Below are positions 10,853-22,175 of a DNA stretch of 64,000 bases, in pieces (positions within the stretch are counted from its first letter, which is position 1; every line of letters begins with the position of its first letter). The position numbers and the translations under genes were made by a program. Where the stretch lies: NCBI GenBank assembly GCA_020747015.1, contig JAGTJM010000046.1, positions 124,001 through 188,000 on the forward strand, in the 5' to 3' direction. Below the pieces are notes generated by a model that worked only from the letters and a program-made list of their open reading frames with translations, was not told where the DNA came from and did not search any database. Source of the DNA: Pyrenochaeta sp. MPI-SDFR-AT-0127. Taxonomy: Eukaryota; Ascomycota; Dothideomycetes; Pleosporales; Cucurbitariaceae.

Positions 10853-11788
10853 ATGACCAAGGACAGAGAGAAGGACAGAGAACGGCTGCGCAAGGTGACC
10901 CCGCCGGACAGACAGAGACGCCAGCAAGAGCAGATTCAAATCAACAGATCGGAGATATCGGAGTCTCGCCCAGCCCTCGACGAGCGCCTCCAAAGCTCAG
11001 ACGACATGTCTCGCCAACCCCATGATAGTGCTTTGATAGAAGTGGGCGACGAGAACATGGGAGGGGCGACTAAAGGGCTGCAACGCACACCCTCACGAAG
11101 AGGAATATGGGAATGGGCAAGAGTCGGAACAGGACGATTGAACATCATTGGGAGATTGCCACATCCTGAGTGGAGAGGTTCAGGGACTGCGAAAACTCTA
11201 GCAGACTTTAGCGTCACTGGCACGCCAGAGGACGGGATTCCCTCTGAAACCCAGGATGATTTTAGCGTGCCTTCAGCAACCAATACACAACCAAACAACG
11301 AGGAACCACTGATGGAAGTTGCAGCTGCAAAGATAGAGGGGCTTGGTATATCAGACTCTAATGTCACTACGTCGCCCTCATTTTCGCAGACTAAACGCTC
11401 CTCCGACGAACTAGTTGCTGCTTCATCCACGGCTAGCACGCCCGCAAATCTATCAACCAAGGCCGAGGACTGGTCTAAAGGCGAGATTAGCACGCCGTCA
11501 GCTGCCTCGAAGGATAGTCCGCCATCTACACCGGAGACACCAACACCCCAGCAACGCAGGAGGGACACTCTCATTGAGACTGAGAGCACGCCTACTCACT
11601 CTACGTCTAGCAAGGACGCATCACACACGCCACAGGCACAATCTGAGGAGAAATCTCTCAATGGCGCCATTTCCAAAACCAAGCCATCATCCAACAATAT
11701 ACCTAGTCCCCATCGCATTCCCAAATACAAGATTGCGCTCGCTTCCAATCTCCTCTCACCCGCCAGGACTGGCGCCGCTAAAACATAG
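10853..11788 (+). CDS. Disordered Ser/Thr/Pro-rich hypothetical protein
   Basis: Unrecognised protein with an open frame to the TAG at 11788. The only in-frame ATG near the 5' end is at 10853 (MTKDREKDRERLRK). However, the same frame stays open upstream to about 10600 and reads convincingly as protein (TPRLQPDPTSAKS...). A first exon may therefore be missing, or the frame may be joined to the BTB gene at 10490 through the TTAACTAG acceptor near 10606. The product is hydrophilic, with one conserved-looking island (RRGIWEWARVGTGRLNIIG) around residues 85-105, probably a short interaction motif. The rest is S/T/P-rich with many SP/TP dipeptides, suggesting phosphorylation. No domain or membrane segment was seen. 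Confidence 0.55.
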   Translation: MTKDREKDRERLRKVTPPDRQRRQQEQIQINRSEISESRPALDERLQSSDDMSRQPHDSALIEVGDENMGGATKGLQRTPSRRGIWEWARVGTGRLNIIGRLPHPEWRGSGTAKTLADFSVTGTPEDGIPSETQDDFSVPSATNTQPNNEEPLMEVAAAKIEGLGISDSNVTTSPSFSQTKRSSDELVAASSTASTPANLSTKAEDWSKGEISTPSAASKDSPPSTPETPTPQQRRRDTLIETESTPTHSTSSKDASHTPQAQSEEKSLNGAISKTKPSSNNIPSPHRIPKYKIALASNLLSPARTGAAKT

Positions 11789-12019
11789 CATATCCAAGAC
11801 TGCCCTCCGTTGATACCCTTTGTTATAAAGCGCTGGTGTTAGGATACGATACGACGTTACTGCCAAGTTATCATACACTAATTGGGTCTGCATTATCTTG
11901 AAACACACATTATGTGCATAATCTAATCCTTATATCTACTCATCCAATGTCTTCTACGTTCCCAATAATATGAAGATCAAGTCAATGATCCAGCAGAAAT
12001 CCAAGCCTTGGTCGTACAC

Positions 12020-12648
12020 TCAACCACAAGCAGGAAGAGCTCCCACGCTCGTACTTGTCTGCGCCAGACTCACTTCCGCCGCCCTTCGCCTCACCAGGCC
12101 GGGTAGTGTCTGACCCCCAGCTTTATTCCACTTTGGCAGTTCTTCCGCTATGACAGTGTTTGGGTTCTCGCCTGCATTCAAGCGACGTAGCAAGGTCGAT
12201 GACTGGACATTCCCACCTCCAACATTGAACGTCCACGACACCAGCGCGCCGTATTGATTCGCGTTCAGCACAACGGCGGAGGTAGTACGCAGTGTGATGG
12301 TCTGTTGTGGTGCCTGTACCATTGGGTTAATTGTAATCGTTGTGCGGAAACCACTAGGCGTTTGCATACCTTTAGATCACTCGCGAGCAACTGCGACGCC
12401 GTAGTTTGAGTCAAGGGGAAAGAGTATGGGACCTCTGAGCACCCGCTAGTCTGGCACAGATGGCCATATCCGACAGTTGGGAGACCTATCGGATCTGGTG
12501 CTGATGAAGGAACAAAACCTTCAAACTCCTTGATCAAGGCAACTGTCGCCGCGTTGACATTGGGACCGTTGCATTGTCGAGTTACGACAGGTGAAGCAAA
12601 AGCAGTTTGCACCAACGCTAGGCCTGAGAGTAGAGAAAGAGCGTGCAT
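12020..12648 (-). CDS. Secreted phage-type lysozyme, glycoside hydrolase family 24
   Basis: Predicted extracellular muramidase that cleaves the N-acetylmuramic acid/N-acetylglucosamine bond of peptidoglycan. Residues 1-19 form a signal peptide (MHALSLLSGLALVQTAFAS). The mature protein begins with the GH24 catalytic block: LIKEFEGFVPSS, in which the Glu matches the T4-lysozyme general acid, then DPIGLPTVGYGHLC with the Asp and Thr region. Exon 2 holds LNANQYGALVSWTFNVG and LPGLVRRRAAEVSL, both typical of the family. Exon 1 is 12648-12370 and exon 2 is 12313-12020, joined in phase 0 by a GTATGC...TACAG intron, giving 190 residues, the usual size for fungal GH24 proteins. The family is mainly bacterial and phage, so the fungal members are likely ancient transfers. 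Confidence 0.88.
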
Positions 12649-13369
12649 AGTGACGATGACGGTGGTTTGTTTAGATCTTGGTATTCTTTTTTGAAACTGC
12701 TCAACTAGAGCGCCCAACGATCGCTTTAAATATTCCTTACACCCCACCCATTCAAACCACCTAAGTCTTTTGCTTCGTTCCTCGTGTATGCGCACAATAC
12801 CCGCCAAGTCCCCCTTGCTCGCCGTTCTTCCCACGAAAGTCCCATACCAAAGCGGAAGGTGTCTCTCTAGATCGGCGCAACTTCGTCTGCCTCGGCGAAA
12901 CCTGTCCTGACAATCTCTATGATCCCCATTTTTACATGTCATATACGAGACTTATGTCCAAGTTGCCAGCCATCGACATCATAACGAGGACACAGCCTCG
13001 TGTGTAAATGCTTCGTGGCTCACATGCGTTGCTGTGCAATGTTGCCTGCCAGGGTCATTACGGGAGACGGCGGGTCGATCATCAAGATCGGCAAGATCGG
13101 CAGGCAAGTTTCTGCTAGACACAAAACGTGAGAAAATCAAGGCCAAAGACTGGTACAGCTGCTACATCCGGTAGGATACTCGTTCCAACGATGATGTATT
13201 GTCGCAAAGTGCCGTACGTGGGAGAACAGATACTTGGTATTCTTGGCCTAGTACACAACTATCACGAGAAAGCAATCATAGGAGAATGCAATGGGCTATC
13301 ACACAAAAGGACTTTTGGACTTGTTAGACAAAATTATCTTGATTCAGGAAACGGAGTTGTCTCTATGCA
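12649..13369. other. Gene-free interval
   Basis: Between the 5' end of the lysozyme gene and the 3' end of SEC5, both on the minus strand. It should contain the lysozyme promoter and the SEC5 3' UTR. No other coding region is supported. Confidence 0.45.
12723..12730 (-). promoter_or_regulatory. TATA-like element upstream of the GH24 gene
   Basis: On the minus strand this reads TATTTAAA, about 75 bases upstream of the lysozyme start codon. Position and sequence fit a core promoter, but this is by eye only. Confidence 0.3.
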
Positions 13370-16300
13370 TCATCGCCGTGCTCTGTCCTCGCTCTCTTGC
13401 CCGGTCCGCTTGATCCTTCTGAAGCACGCGAACTGTACCTTCGTACCCTCCCTCAAACGCTTGAGCGTACTCCTGAGACTACCTAACTCCTCTTGTAGCC
13501 GTACTCTCGCTGCATTGTCTGTCTTCGCATCCAGTACTTGATATATATCTGTTTGGACTTGGCTTGCTGCTTCTGTCGTGTAGGATGCCAAAGTTTGTGC
13601 CATGAATTCGACATCTAATGTTGCCTGCATGAGCTGCGGAAGTGTGATTTGTGCTAGTTGAGGAGATTTGAAGGTATTGATCAGCGATGTTGTTGTGCTT
13701 TCGAACAAGGCACGGAGGATACGCGGCGTGAGTGGGTAGCTCGTTGTGCTGGCCTCTGTATGCACGATTACCAGATCCAATAGTACCGTAAACACATAAG
13801 GACTTGGATCTCTATCGGCGACACTCCTTTTTCCTGAACCGAACTCTGGGTTCGGTGCCCATGTAGGGCTAAATATTCCAGATTCGATTGTGCTGTTGAT
13901 TTTCGTAGCGTGTGGTTTGGTGTAAGACTTGAACAGTTGGGTGTCAAGTTGTGACAGAACATCTCGGATGCGGTTGGTTTCATCGGTGAGCTGCACGCTG
14001 AAGAGGGTTTCAAAAAGGGAGAGGAGTTGCGGCGTGATATCAGTCTGAAAAGCGGTCATGTTCGACAAAGTGAGCAAGAGGCGGATGGGCTGTATTCAAG
14101 TCAGCCGCTGAACCACTTAAGTTATGAACGAAACTTACCTGCTTATCCGCATCAACCTTACCCCATTCACCCTCGGAATTTTCTTGTTCGTCAACAGTCA
14201 AATCATCACCCTTGTCCTCAAACTCCTCGCCGAGCGCTTTTCTTCCCTTCTCCGCACACTCTACCATCCCACTGAGTGTGCGGTACAAGCTCGTTACAAA
14301 CTGGCTCCTGACCATCTGCAGTAACTTGTTACTCGGTGGAACCACGACGTCCACCCTGGTCTTGGTTGACGCTTCAACGTATAATGTCTTTTGCAGATTG
14401 GTGAGCAGGAAAGTCTGCACAGCCAAGAACCGTTGTGGCAGATTTGTAGTATCTTTACGATCAGCATTCCGCGTCCAATCTTCGAGGACCTTGAGCTTCT
14501 CAGCATCTGTGTTCCAAGCCGCACATACGGCTTGAGCACAGCGCTCACGAACGCCGCCGAGCAGCAAGCGTAATGCTTCATCCATACGCGATGATGCACC
14601 AGTCTCTGGAAGTCGAAGTGATGCAAGCTCATTGGCAGCTGTTCCAATCAACACAAGAGTTTTAGACAAATAGTGCGACCCTGAGAGGGCGTTAGAGTTG
14701 GGAGGCCAGAAAGCATACTTCTCCCAAGTCTCTCCGCGGCTGGGGGACGGCGGCGGTATATTGTTGGGGTCGAAGCGGAATCTCGACCCTGCCGTGGGGC
14801 TCAAGGCTGCGCTGAGGGGCGTTCTTGGTGTAGTCGGTGTCGGTGTTGTTGGAAGCGGAGAAAAGAGCAGCGATACATCCTCTATAGGGGGATCTGAAAA
14901 GAAGGAATATAGATGATCTCGAATGATGTTGATAAGCTCTGTAGTGCCTTTCTCAAGCTCGATCTTCTGCTCATCTGAGATTCTGTGGTGAACAGATGAC
15001 TGGTTCTGGTGGCCTGTGGGCATACTCCGCTGCGCTCGTCCGGAAATGAACGACTGAGCAATATCCCAGTATTCAAGAAGTTCGCCAAGCAGGCCACCCT
15101 TATTGGAGAGGAGGGTATTCGTGGACGCATAGACGTGTTCCCAGAATTCGATAACTTTCGGTGCATCCAGCTTCGACGGTTCTGCAGTCATGTTGCTGCT
15201 TGTTGGGACAGAGCGTAGGTGCTTCTGAAGTAGGCGCAGGCTCGGCTTTTCACCGTTTGCCAAATGACGACGCAGAATCTCAATCTCAACTCTTGAACGC
15301 TCACATGTAGTGTTGAGGCGAGACTTCAGGTACTCGTAGCGTGAAAGCAGCCAAATCCATATTGGGTTGTCCTCCACACCCAGCTCGAGCATGATTGATA
15401 TTATGCTTAGATATTGGTCAGATTTAGCATCTTCGCTACCAATTTGATGGTTAGTGAAGTGTGTAGAGGCAAGCCGTTTCCACGAATCTCGCTTAAAGTA
15501 CTCAATTTGTCGCTCCACGTCTGACCACATCCTCGCTGTGACGATGACCTGGTGTATCTGAGCATCCATGAGTGGTGTCTGAGAGGAGCTTGCTTGTTCA
15601 ACAATGAAGCGGGCTTCCTCGGCGTACTTCCGCGCACGCTTGTACTCTTCGGTTATTGTTTCATGGTCCTTCCGCCGTATTGCTTCCTGAAGCGCAGACC
15701 CGATCTCGAACAAACCCCGGTGTTGCTCCACAGATTCCAGTATGGACTTCAACGTCTCTTCTCGTTCACGACCATTGAGTGCTGGACCCCATACCTCTTC
15801 GGCCTTGGCCGCCACTTCAGTAAGCGGGACTTTGATGCCATGTACACCATATTCACTCTCTTTGACTAGTGCATTCTTCTTCTTCTCGGTGGGCACCGGC
15901 TTAATCATGCCAGGCGTCAGGCTGTCGCTCGCCTTTCTGCCAGAGAAGCTTGAGCGACTCGCACCCCGCGAGTGCTGCGGTTTTTTGGGCGACTCTGGCT
16001 CCTTCCCTTGGTCCCGCATTTCATTGTACACGCGGTCGATTGTGGCTTTGGCGCCGACAAAGCGCTCGAAATTGGATTCGACAAGGTTCTTGAGCGAGGC
16101 TGACTTCTTCTCAATGGAGCGAGAGAGGAAGTCGAGGCCAGCGAGGAGCGAGTCGGTGGATGCATCGCTGTGGACCTGCGAGAGGAATAGAGACGGCGAG
16201 AAGGTGGTGGAGCTAAGTAGGAAGCGGTTGCCTATGTGCTGTATTAGGCCTGCAATGGTTGCGTCCTCTGTATGTACACTCACGCAGCTTGATGTCGTCT

Positions 16301-16623
16301 TCGACCTGAATGTTTCTTGTCCTCAGAACTTGGACTACGCTTGGGTACATGCCCAATGGGTCCTGCTCGTCTTTCTGCACCAAGTTCTCCACACCATCCT
16401 TGGATCGCTCCGCACCCGGGACCTGCCGCGAGTATCGTGATCTATCCTCCAACACCGAATATCGTGATCGTGAGCGCCGAATCGGTTGCGCAACAGCTTT
16501 CGGAGCGGGTTCGTCGAATTCATCGTCGTCGTCTACCTGGTTCTTCTCGTCCGGCCATGCTGCAGGGTACAACGTGGTAAGGTTGTACTTGTTGAGGATC
16601 TCTGTTTCTATTGCTGGATTCAT
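13370..16623 (-). CDS. SEC5: Exocyst complex subunit Sec5
   Basis: Subunit of the octameric exocyst, which tethers secretory vesicles to the plasma membrane at growth sites. Exon 1 begins at the ATG at 16623 (MNPAIETEILNKYNLTTLYP) and ends within DIKLR. A short intron (GTGAGT donor, CTAAT branch, CATAG acceptor) joins in phase to NRFLLSSTTFSPSLFLSQVH, followed by TDSLLAGLDFLSRSIEKKSASLK, the N-terminal signature of fungal Sec5. A long central exon reaches about 14150. A third exon encodes the C-terminus (LDVEFMAQTLASYTTEAAS, then LGSLRSTLKRLREGTKVQF). The total of roughly 1,050 residues is normal. The acidic DDDDEFDEP and Ser-rich insertions are low-complexity linkers. No damage was seen. Confidence 0.93.
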
Positions 16624-17369
16624 TGCAGCTGCAGCAAGGGAACTGTGTTGTCCAAGATTAGAATTGCCGTTGGGCTGCGTCTTGATGTACCTCGTTGTTG
16701 GAGGACGGCTTGCTGAGACGTGGCTGCGACTGCCAATCAGATCCCCTTATGGCTTGGCGGATCGTGCATACATTCATGACCTTTCATCTTGAACTGGCCA
16801 ACAGCTCAGAAAATTCGCACATCGGCTTAGATTACTCTTCAAATAGAACATAAATAATCAATGGTGGATCCCCCAACAGTTCTCCAATTCTGTATCCTCA
16901 ATATTCGTCTCGTTTTCTTGCATGTCGAAATGCCATTCGCGATCGTCCAGAGGCTTGGGAAACCAACACGCTATTACCCTAACACAGTACAAGTACACAT
17001 TAGCAAGACTTCAAATTGGATCTGTATCACAAGATCTCTCAGTCATAATAATGCCGGTGGAATCAAGTTCTGAAAGAGTTCTCTTACCTGCGATCAACAC
17101 CAACTTTACTACCCTGCTATTGTATCAACTTTACTGTTTTATGTAAAAACTGGTCATTGTCAATGACAGGGTCTTTTTATACCCTTATAAATACAGATCT
17201 GTTCTACCATAATCTGCCAACAATCCTGACACAGTTCGTTCAAACCACCTCTTCAGCTACGGAAGGGAGCCTCTGTCTACTTCTCCACCCATAGTCTCAG
17301 CCCAACTTCTTTCTCATCTTCAACCATACAGACCCACTTTCAAAGGCTTCAGTTTCGGTTTTGGGAATC
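16624..17369. other. Divergent promoter interval between SEC5 and the DUF7587-like gene
   Basis: About 750 bases serving SEC5 to the left and the plus-strand gene to the right. It contains a TATA box at 17186 for the latter. No coding exon is supported. Confidence 0.5.
17186..17193 (+). promoter_or_regulatory. TATA box of the DUF7587-like gene
   Basis: Consensus TATAAATA, preceded by a second TATA-like string (TTTTTATACCC), about 180 bases upstream of the ATG at 17370. Confidence 0.45.
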
Positions 17370-18751
17370 ATGGAGACGCACTGTGCCACGGGCTCTCCGT
17401 TCACAGTACCAAACGTTGGAGACAACCTAGTTGACCAAAGTCCACTGCCTTCAGCACCTGTACAGGACGCACCGGCCATAGACGCCTCTGTACCCCCTGA
17501 GTCATCAACAGCATCTCCATCGCTTCCTGCAGAATCTGCGCCTGGTGATTCAGTGGACGACTGGGATGCCCCGCTCGCCGCATATCAGCAGAAAGAAGTA
17601 ACATCGAAACTGCTTGATCCAATTCAAATGTTTGAAACTCATTCAATCTTTTGATAGTATGCTCACACTAGATAGAACATTCAAACGCTCGGCAGAACGC
17701 ATTCGGGCCCAAAAGCCCCTCCTTCCAGCCAAATTCTATAGAACGTTTTATGAAACCTCGGCCACTCTGAGTAGTTTCGTTTCTATTGATACACACGTCA
17801 AACACCGCAAAAGGCCGGACTTGAAGATTGACAAAAGTAACGCATTTCAAGCAGTTGCAGAGTTTAAAATCCATCAGTTTTTGACAAAGGAAGCTATTGA
17901 ACGACACCTTGTTTGGAACCAGAAGAAAAAGCCCTCTGCTTTTATATCCGCCTTCAATAAATTCAGTATGTGTTAACAAAGGTATGGTGGCGAAGAAAAG
18001 TTAACACTTCCAAGGTCACGCACGAAGACGGGCAGAGTTTCATTATGCAAATAGCCAACGAATCGGACAACGTGTCAGTGTCGCTCAGATCAGTACGAGC
18101 GGCCTCATACCCGCGACCGTACAAGCAAAATGCGAATCCATTGTTAATATCTTCAACAAGCATAAATGTACGCCAGAAATATTGAAGTCGAAAACTTTCG
18201 TTCAGGATGTTAAGATTCCTGTCTGGATTCGACAGACGTCGAAAGAAGGTTTTGGCTCTTCCATGACTGCCGAAGAACTGGCCACCTCAGGGGCAGATAT
18301 TTGGCTATCTATTACTGAAATTCGCAAATCCAATCTCAAGGAGTTAGGACCAAAGAGCATGACTAATAGAGATATCATTTGCGCGAAGGGTCACGATTAC
18401 GAGTGGCTCTGCTGCGGAAACATTCCTTTGTCATTCATCACGAATGTCATGCCCTGGGATGGCAAAACACTCTTCCATAAAAATCCTGGAAGTCCCATAC
18501 GAAGCTTTGAGAACAGCGGTCAGCCGTGGGTTTTCAATTGGGAGAAGAAAATGTGGCTCCCGGAACTGTTGGAACGCACTGTCACTACCTCGCGCGATCA
18601 TGGCACTCGTAAAAAGAGGAAGATAATTAATGACAGAGAATATCGCGACAGTCATGCATCGGCTCAATCCTGCTCCGTACACGCACAAGTCCTTACCTTC
18701 AGCACGATCACAATATACATTGATCGTCCTCCCCAATCCCCTTCAAAATAG
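17370..18751 (+). CDS. DUF7587-like protein of unknown function
   Basis: Start ATG at 17370 (METHCATGSPF), in frame with an acidic Pro/Ser-rich region of about 75 residues. The next coding block (RTFKRSAERIRAQKPLLPAK..., from about 17660) is in another frame and needs an intron around 17600-17660 whose exact ends I could not settle. A GTATGT donor at 17966 and a TTCCAAG acceptor at 18014 (49 nt, TTAAC branch) then join PSAFISAFNKFS in phase to HARRRAEFHYANSQRIGQR. That segment resembles the DUF7587 family of fungal proteins. The C-terminal third carries SGADIWLSITEIRKS, an Ile/Cys/Trp-rich block and a basic RKKRKI nuclear-localisation-like motif. Function is unknown. The gene is not obviously broken once the 49-nt intron is recognised. 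Confidence 0.55.
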
Positions 18752-19692
18752 CGTATCAAGTTCTCCTAGGCCACCAAAGATTGGCAGAAAAGGCTCAGGA
18801 TATAGCATGAGCATGCACGGTTGCAGTAATAACAAGCCAACAACAAGGCAACAGGACGTGAAACGAAACTCTCGTATTGCTATTCTGGGGTCTCTACAAT
18901 CTTTCAAACTTCTCCGCGATATCTATTCATCCCTCTTTCTCCTCCATTTCGAACTTGAGCAAACTTAAGAAGCTCAATGATCTGACTCCCTTCCTTTCAT
19001 AAATTGAAAAGCAACATGCTTCACCAGCCAGACCTACGACATCAAAACATCTTTCTTCGCCAGGAGCTTGATTTGAGATTCTCTTCCCTCCGGTCTGCAG
19101 TGTCCTAGCGGCGAATGGACAGAATCCTGGCTTATACATTGGTCTGCAGGCGTTAAAACTTCTTTTACAACATTTGCGACCATTTCATTATAGAAAGAAT
19201 GGCATTGAGCTGTGATCTTTGGGCATTAATCGGTCCTGTTCAAGAAGCGATTCACGGGCTTTGATAGTCATAATAGCAGGGCCTTTCTTAGCAAATACCA
19301 TCACGAATATAGATATATTGAAGATAAAGTCAACTAATATCTGTCTTTTGACTTGAGAGGTTCTATTTGTTCTTCTTGCTCGTTTTGCAGGTTCAATCCC
19401 CTTATTGAAGCTACTACATCTCGTCCTACCCGCGTTTCAGCTTTTGTGTGTACATGCCATTCCTACGCGTAGTATTGAAAGAAAAGAAACTCAGTACGTT
19501 GAGCCTCTAGAAAGAATCCAGACTAATCCTATCATCGCGAATCTTTGTTTATTACCCGCAAAATTGTCTGACTTTCAACACTAGATCATCTGAAGTGTTG
19601 CACGAACGCATCTACACCCGCTGCAAAGTAAAGATCGCAGCAAACAATTTCCTCTATTGTCAGATATATCTTTACCAGGTCATGGCTCCCAG
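18752..19692. other. Gene-free interval
   Basis: About 940 AT-leaning bases between convergent genes. I see no exon, repeat or RNA gene. Confidence 0.45.
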
Positions 19693-22175
19693 TTAACCGC
19701 TGCTACCCTTCCCTAGCCATTGAAATATGTATACAGGGATGAGAATGATACTATGAACTAATAACGGTGACCATTCCTCTGTTCTGTGATAGACAGCATT
19801 GTTTGCGTCGCTGTCATTTGCATCTTCATGATGACCAATGCTAGTGAGAGATGCAAATCGGCCAACTCTTGATGATTCTTGACTTGCACGTGCACTATTG
19901 GAAGTACCATAATCTCTCGGAATACTTCCTTGCGCTATTGCAATGTTCAAAGGCGTCGTTTCACTGGATGCACCATCAACTATAACCGGTTCCGTAAGTC
20001 GGGACAGATTCGCATCATGTATGCTGAAACATGGAGAGTTATCTCGCTGAGCATTTATCGGTACGGTCGCCAAAGAATTAGTTGGTGTAATCATCGAGTT
20101 CTGACCTGTTAGGTCTGGGTTGCGCTGTTGGCTATTTTGCAGATCTGCTACAGCTGCTGGAGCACTCGGTGTGTCTAAGCTTCGACGAGTACTTGGTGTA
20201 GATCCAACCGAGAAAGGATTTTCATCGGACCCATTATTGGTGGGAGCTTCCGGACTGGTAGTAGTGGTGTGGTGGCTTCGTGATGTACGAGTGACCCAAT
20301 TCTTCATCCACAGAAAGGCGCTGTTTGCCTTTTGCCTATAGGTCTTCGTTTCTACACTAAATATGAGAGTCAGAGGTAGTATGGAGCACAACAATGAGAA
20401 TGGCCAGATCTGAACGTTGACGAAACCTCTGGCGTGAAATTTAAACAGCCCACACATGTCGCCCGCCTTTCCTGGAACTGTATTCATATATGTTGCATCA
20501 TCATGATCCTCTCCGCTAGCCAAGCTCCACGCATCGAACTGTGCTCGGGCCAAAGATGTCTTGAACATATGTTCAGCTTCGAGCTGCCAGTGATTATCCA
20601 GCAATGGCTGAGATCTAGCCAACCCTACACGCTGCTGGGCTATGAGGCTGCTTCCAAGTCGGAGCTTGATGGAGTCATAGGTGTTGGATTTCTTGAGGGA
20701 ATATAGCATAAACCAATATGCAGGGTCATTCTTTACATCAGGCGCTTCTTTAGGAATTGTTTCGTGCTCGTGCCAGCAATAAGTGCCCGAAGCTTCGCAG
20801 AAGAGGGTTTCGTCAATGCACGCGAATGCCCTTGACTTGGGACTTCCGTTCTTGTAATAATCCCTTGTCTCTCCTGGGTATCGGAATTTGGTATCAGCGC
20901 GGAATATGGGATCGTTGCTAGGTTTTGTGTAGATAATATGTAAAGGTGTAACAAACACGATGGTCAAGATCTGAGTCCTTTGGAGAGCAGTAAGCCCCGG
21001 GGCTTTGAGGTCAGGGATAGGTTGGTAACCGTCGCACTTCGGATCGCCGGCTAGAGACGTTGCCCAAGTGCTATTGCGCAAACAGTTAGTAAATATTTAT
21101 GCTTGCCCAGTTCAAAACGTACTTCAGGCGATAAACCGGCGCTTGCCAGTCGAAAGGATGCCCAACAATTCTCATAGTGTAATCTGTCGTGGCTTGTGGC
21201 GGGCTTTCGCACTTAGTGTCTGATGTGTTGTACATTGATCCGTACTCATACAAATACCCATGGTCGGTGGCGCTATTGCTAAAATGCTCGACATAGGGAG
21301 GCTCAGAACTCAGAGCCGCACAAGTAGAGGTTCGGCGGAACAGGTGAGTCGGGTTTGCGTTGATCCCAAGCAAGCTCGAATCCTTGAATCCGGTGTCGAA
21401 TGTGACGGCCGACCCTGGCTGCGATCTGTCAAAGCAAACTTCCTTCTTATCGAACGGACAAGTAGCTTCCTTGATGTCAAATCCGATGGTCGAGTTGTAG
21501 AAGAAATCACACGTCATTGCTTTTCCTTTCTTGTTGGTTCCGTAGTCGTAGCATTCTTGAGCGTAAGCAGCGGCACGTCTCTCTCTTTCTACCATCAGAA
21601 TATCTGCACGCGCTGCTTCTTCCTCACCCCATCTTTCATTGTCGTACTCGTACAAACCACACTCTTTAGAAGCAAGCAATCCCACGCGATCAGTCACCAT
21701 CTTGTCAGTCAAAATAGCGCTTGCGATTATTTGGGCGTAGAACACGAAGAAAATGGTAAATATGACAAAGAAAAGAAAGAAACGATGTCGTGCTTTCAGC
21801 TCCAATTCCTTTTGATGAACTGAGTCGAACACATTCCTCAATATCTGCCTCCCACTTCTTGCCGTACCCACAACCTCCGAGGACGTCAATTGATGGGTTT
21901 CCTCGTCTTCTAATTCATCTGATCTTATTTCGCGAGGGAAAAGCCATTTATGAAGTCCCAAGTAGGTGCTGATCACGATCCGGAAGATATACGGCGTGCT
22001 GAGCGTTAGACAGATGGCTACGATAACCTTGAGCCACTGCGCTTCAAAGTCCTGCCGTAACCATTGAATATCTACCTGGTGGTCAGAGAAACAAACGGGT
22101 TCGTTTTATCAACATACGGTGGTGGTTGCTCTCATCGGTCCAACGACCCGTTTCTGGTTTCGCGAGAAGCGACAT
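19693..22175 (-). CDS. Large membrane protein with Cys-rich extracytoplasmic domain
   Basis: Fungal membrane protein of unknown function, about 790 residues in three exons. The start is the ATG at 22175 (MSLLAKPETGRWTDESNHH). A GTATGT donor and GGTAG acceptor join in phase 1 to IQWLRQDFEAQWLK. Helices at LKVIVAICLTLSTPYIFRIV and FFLFFVIFTIFFVFYAQIIA flank a charged loop. A long domain with about ten cysteines follows (ECYDYG, CDFFYNST, ATCPFDKKEVCF, STCAAL), probably extracytoplasmic and disulphide-bonded. An intron at about 21122-21070 joins YRLN to TWATSLAGDPKCDGY. Further helices lie near PFSLLCSILPLTLIFSV and at the extreme C-terminus (LLVHSIILIPVYIFQWLG), separated by a disordered Ser/Thr/Asn-rich segment. 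I recognise the architecture from uncharacterised ascomycete proteins but cannot assign a function. Confidence 0.65.

Noticed and set aside
15742..16440. Long plus-strand frame opposite SEC5
   Set aside because: It is antisense to strongly conserved SEC5 coding sequence, which accounts for the open frame.
18060..18090. 17-nt GT...AG segment that seemed to repair a frameshift in the DUF7587-like gene
   Set aside because: The alternative 49-nt intron at 17966-18014 with normal splice signals puts the whole downstream region in one frame, so no frameshift is needed.
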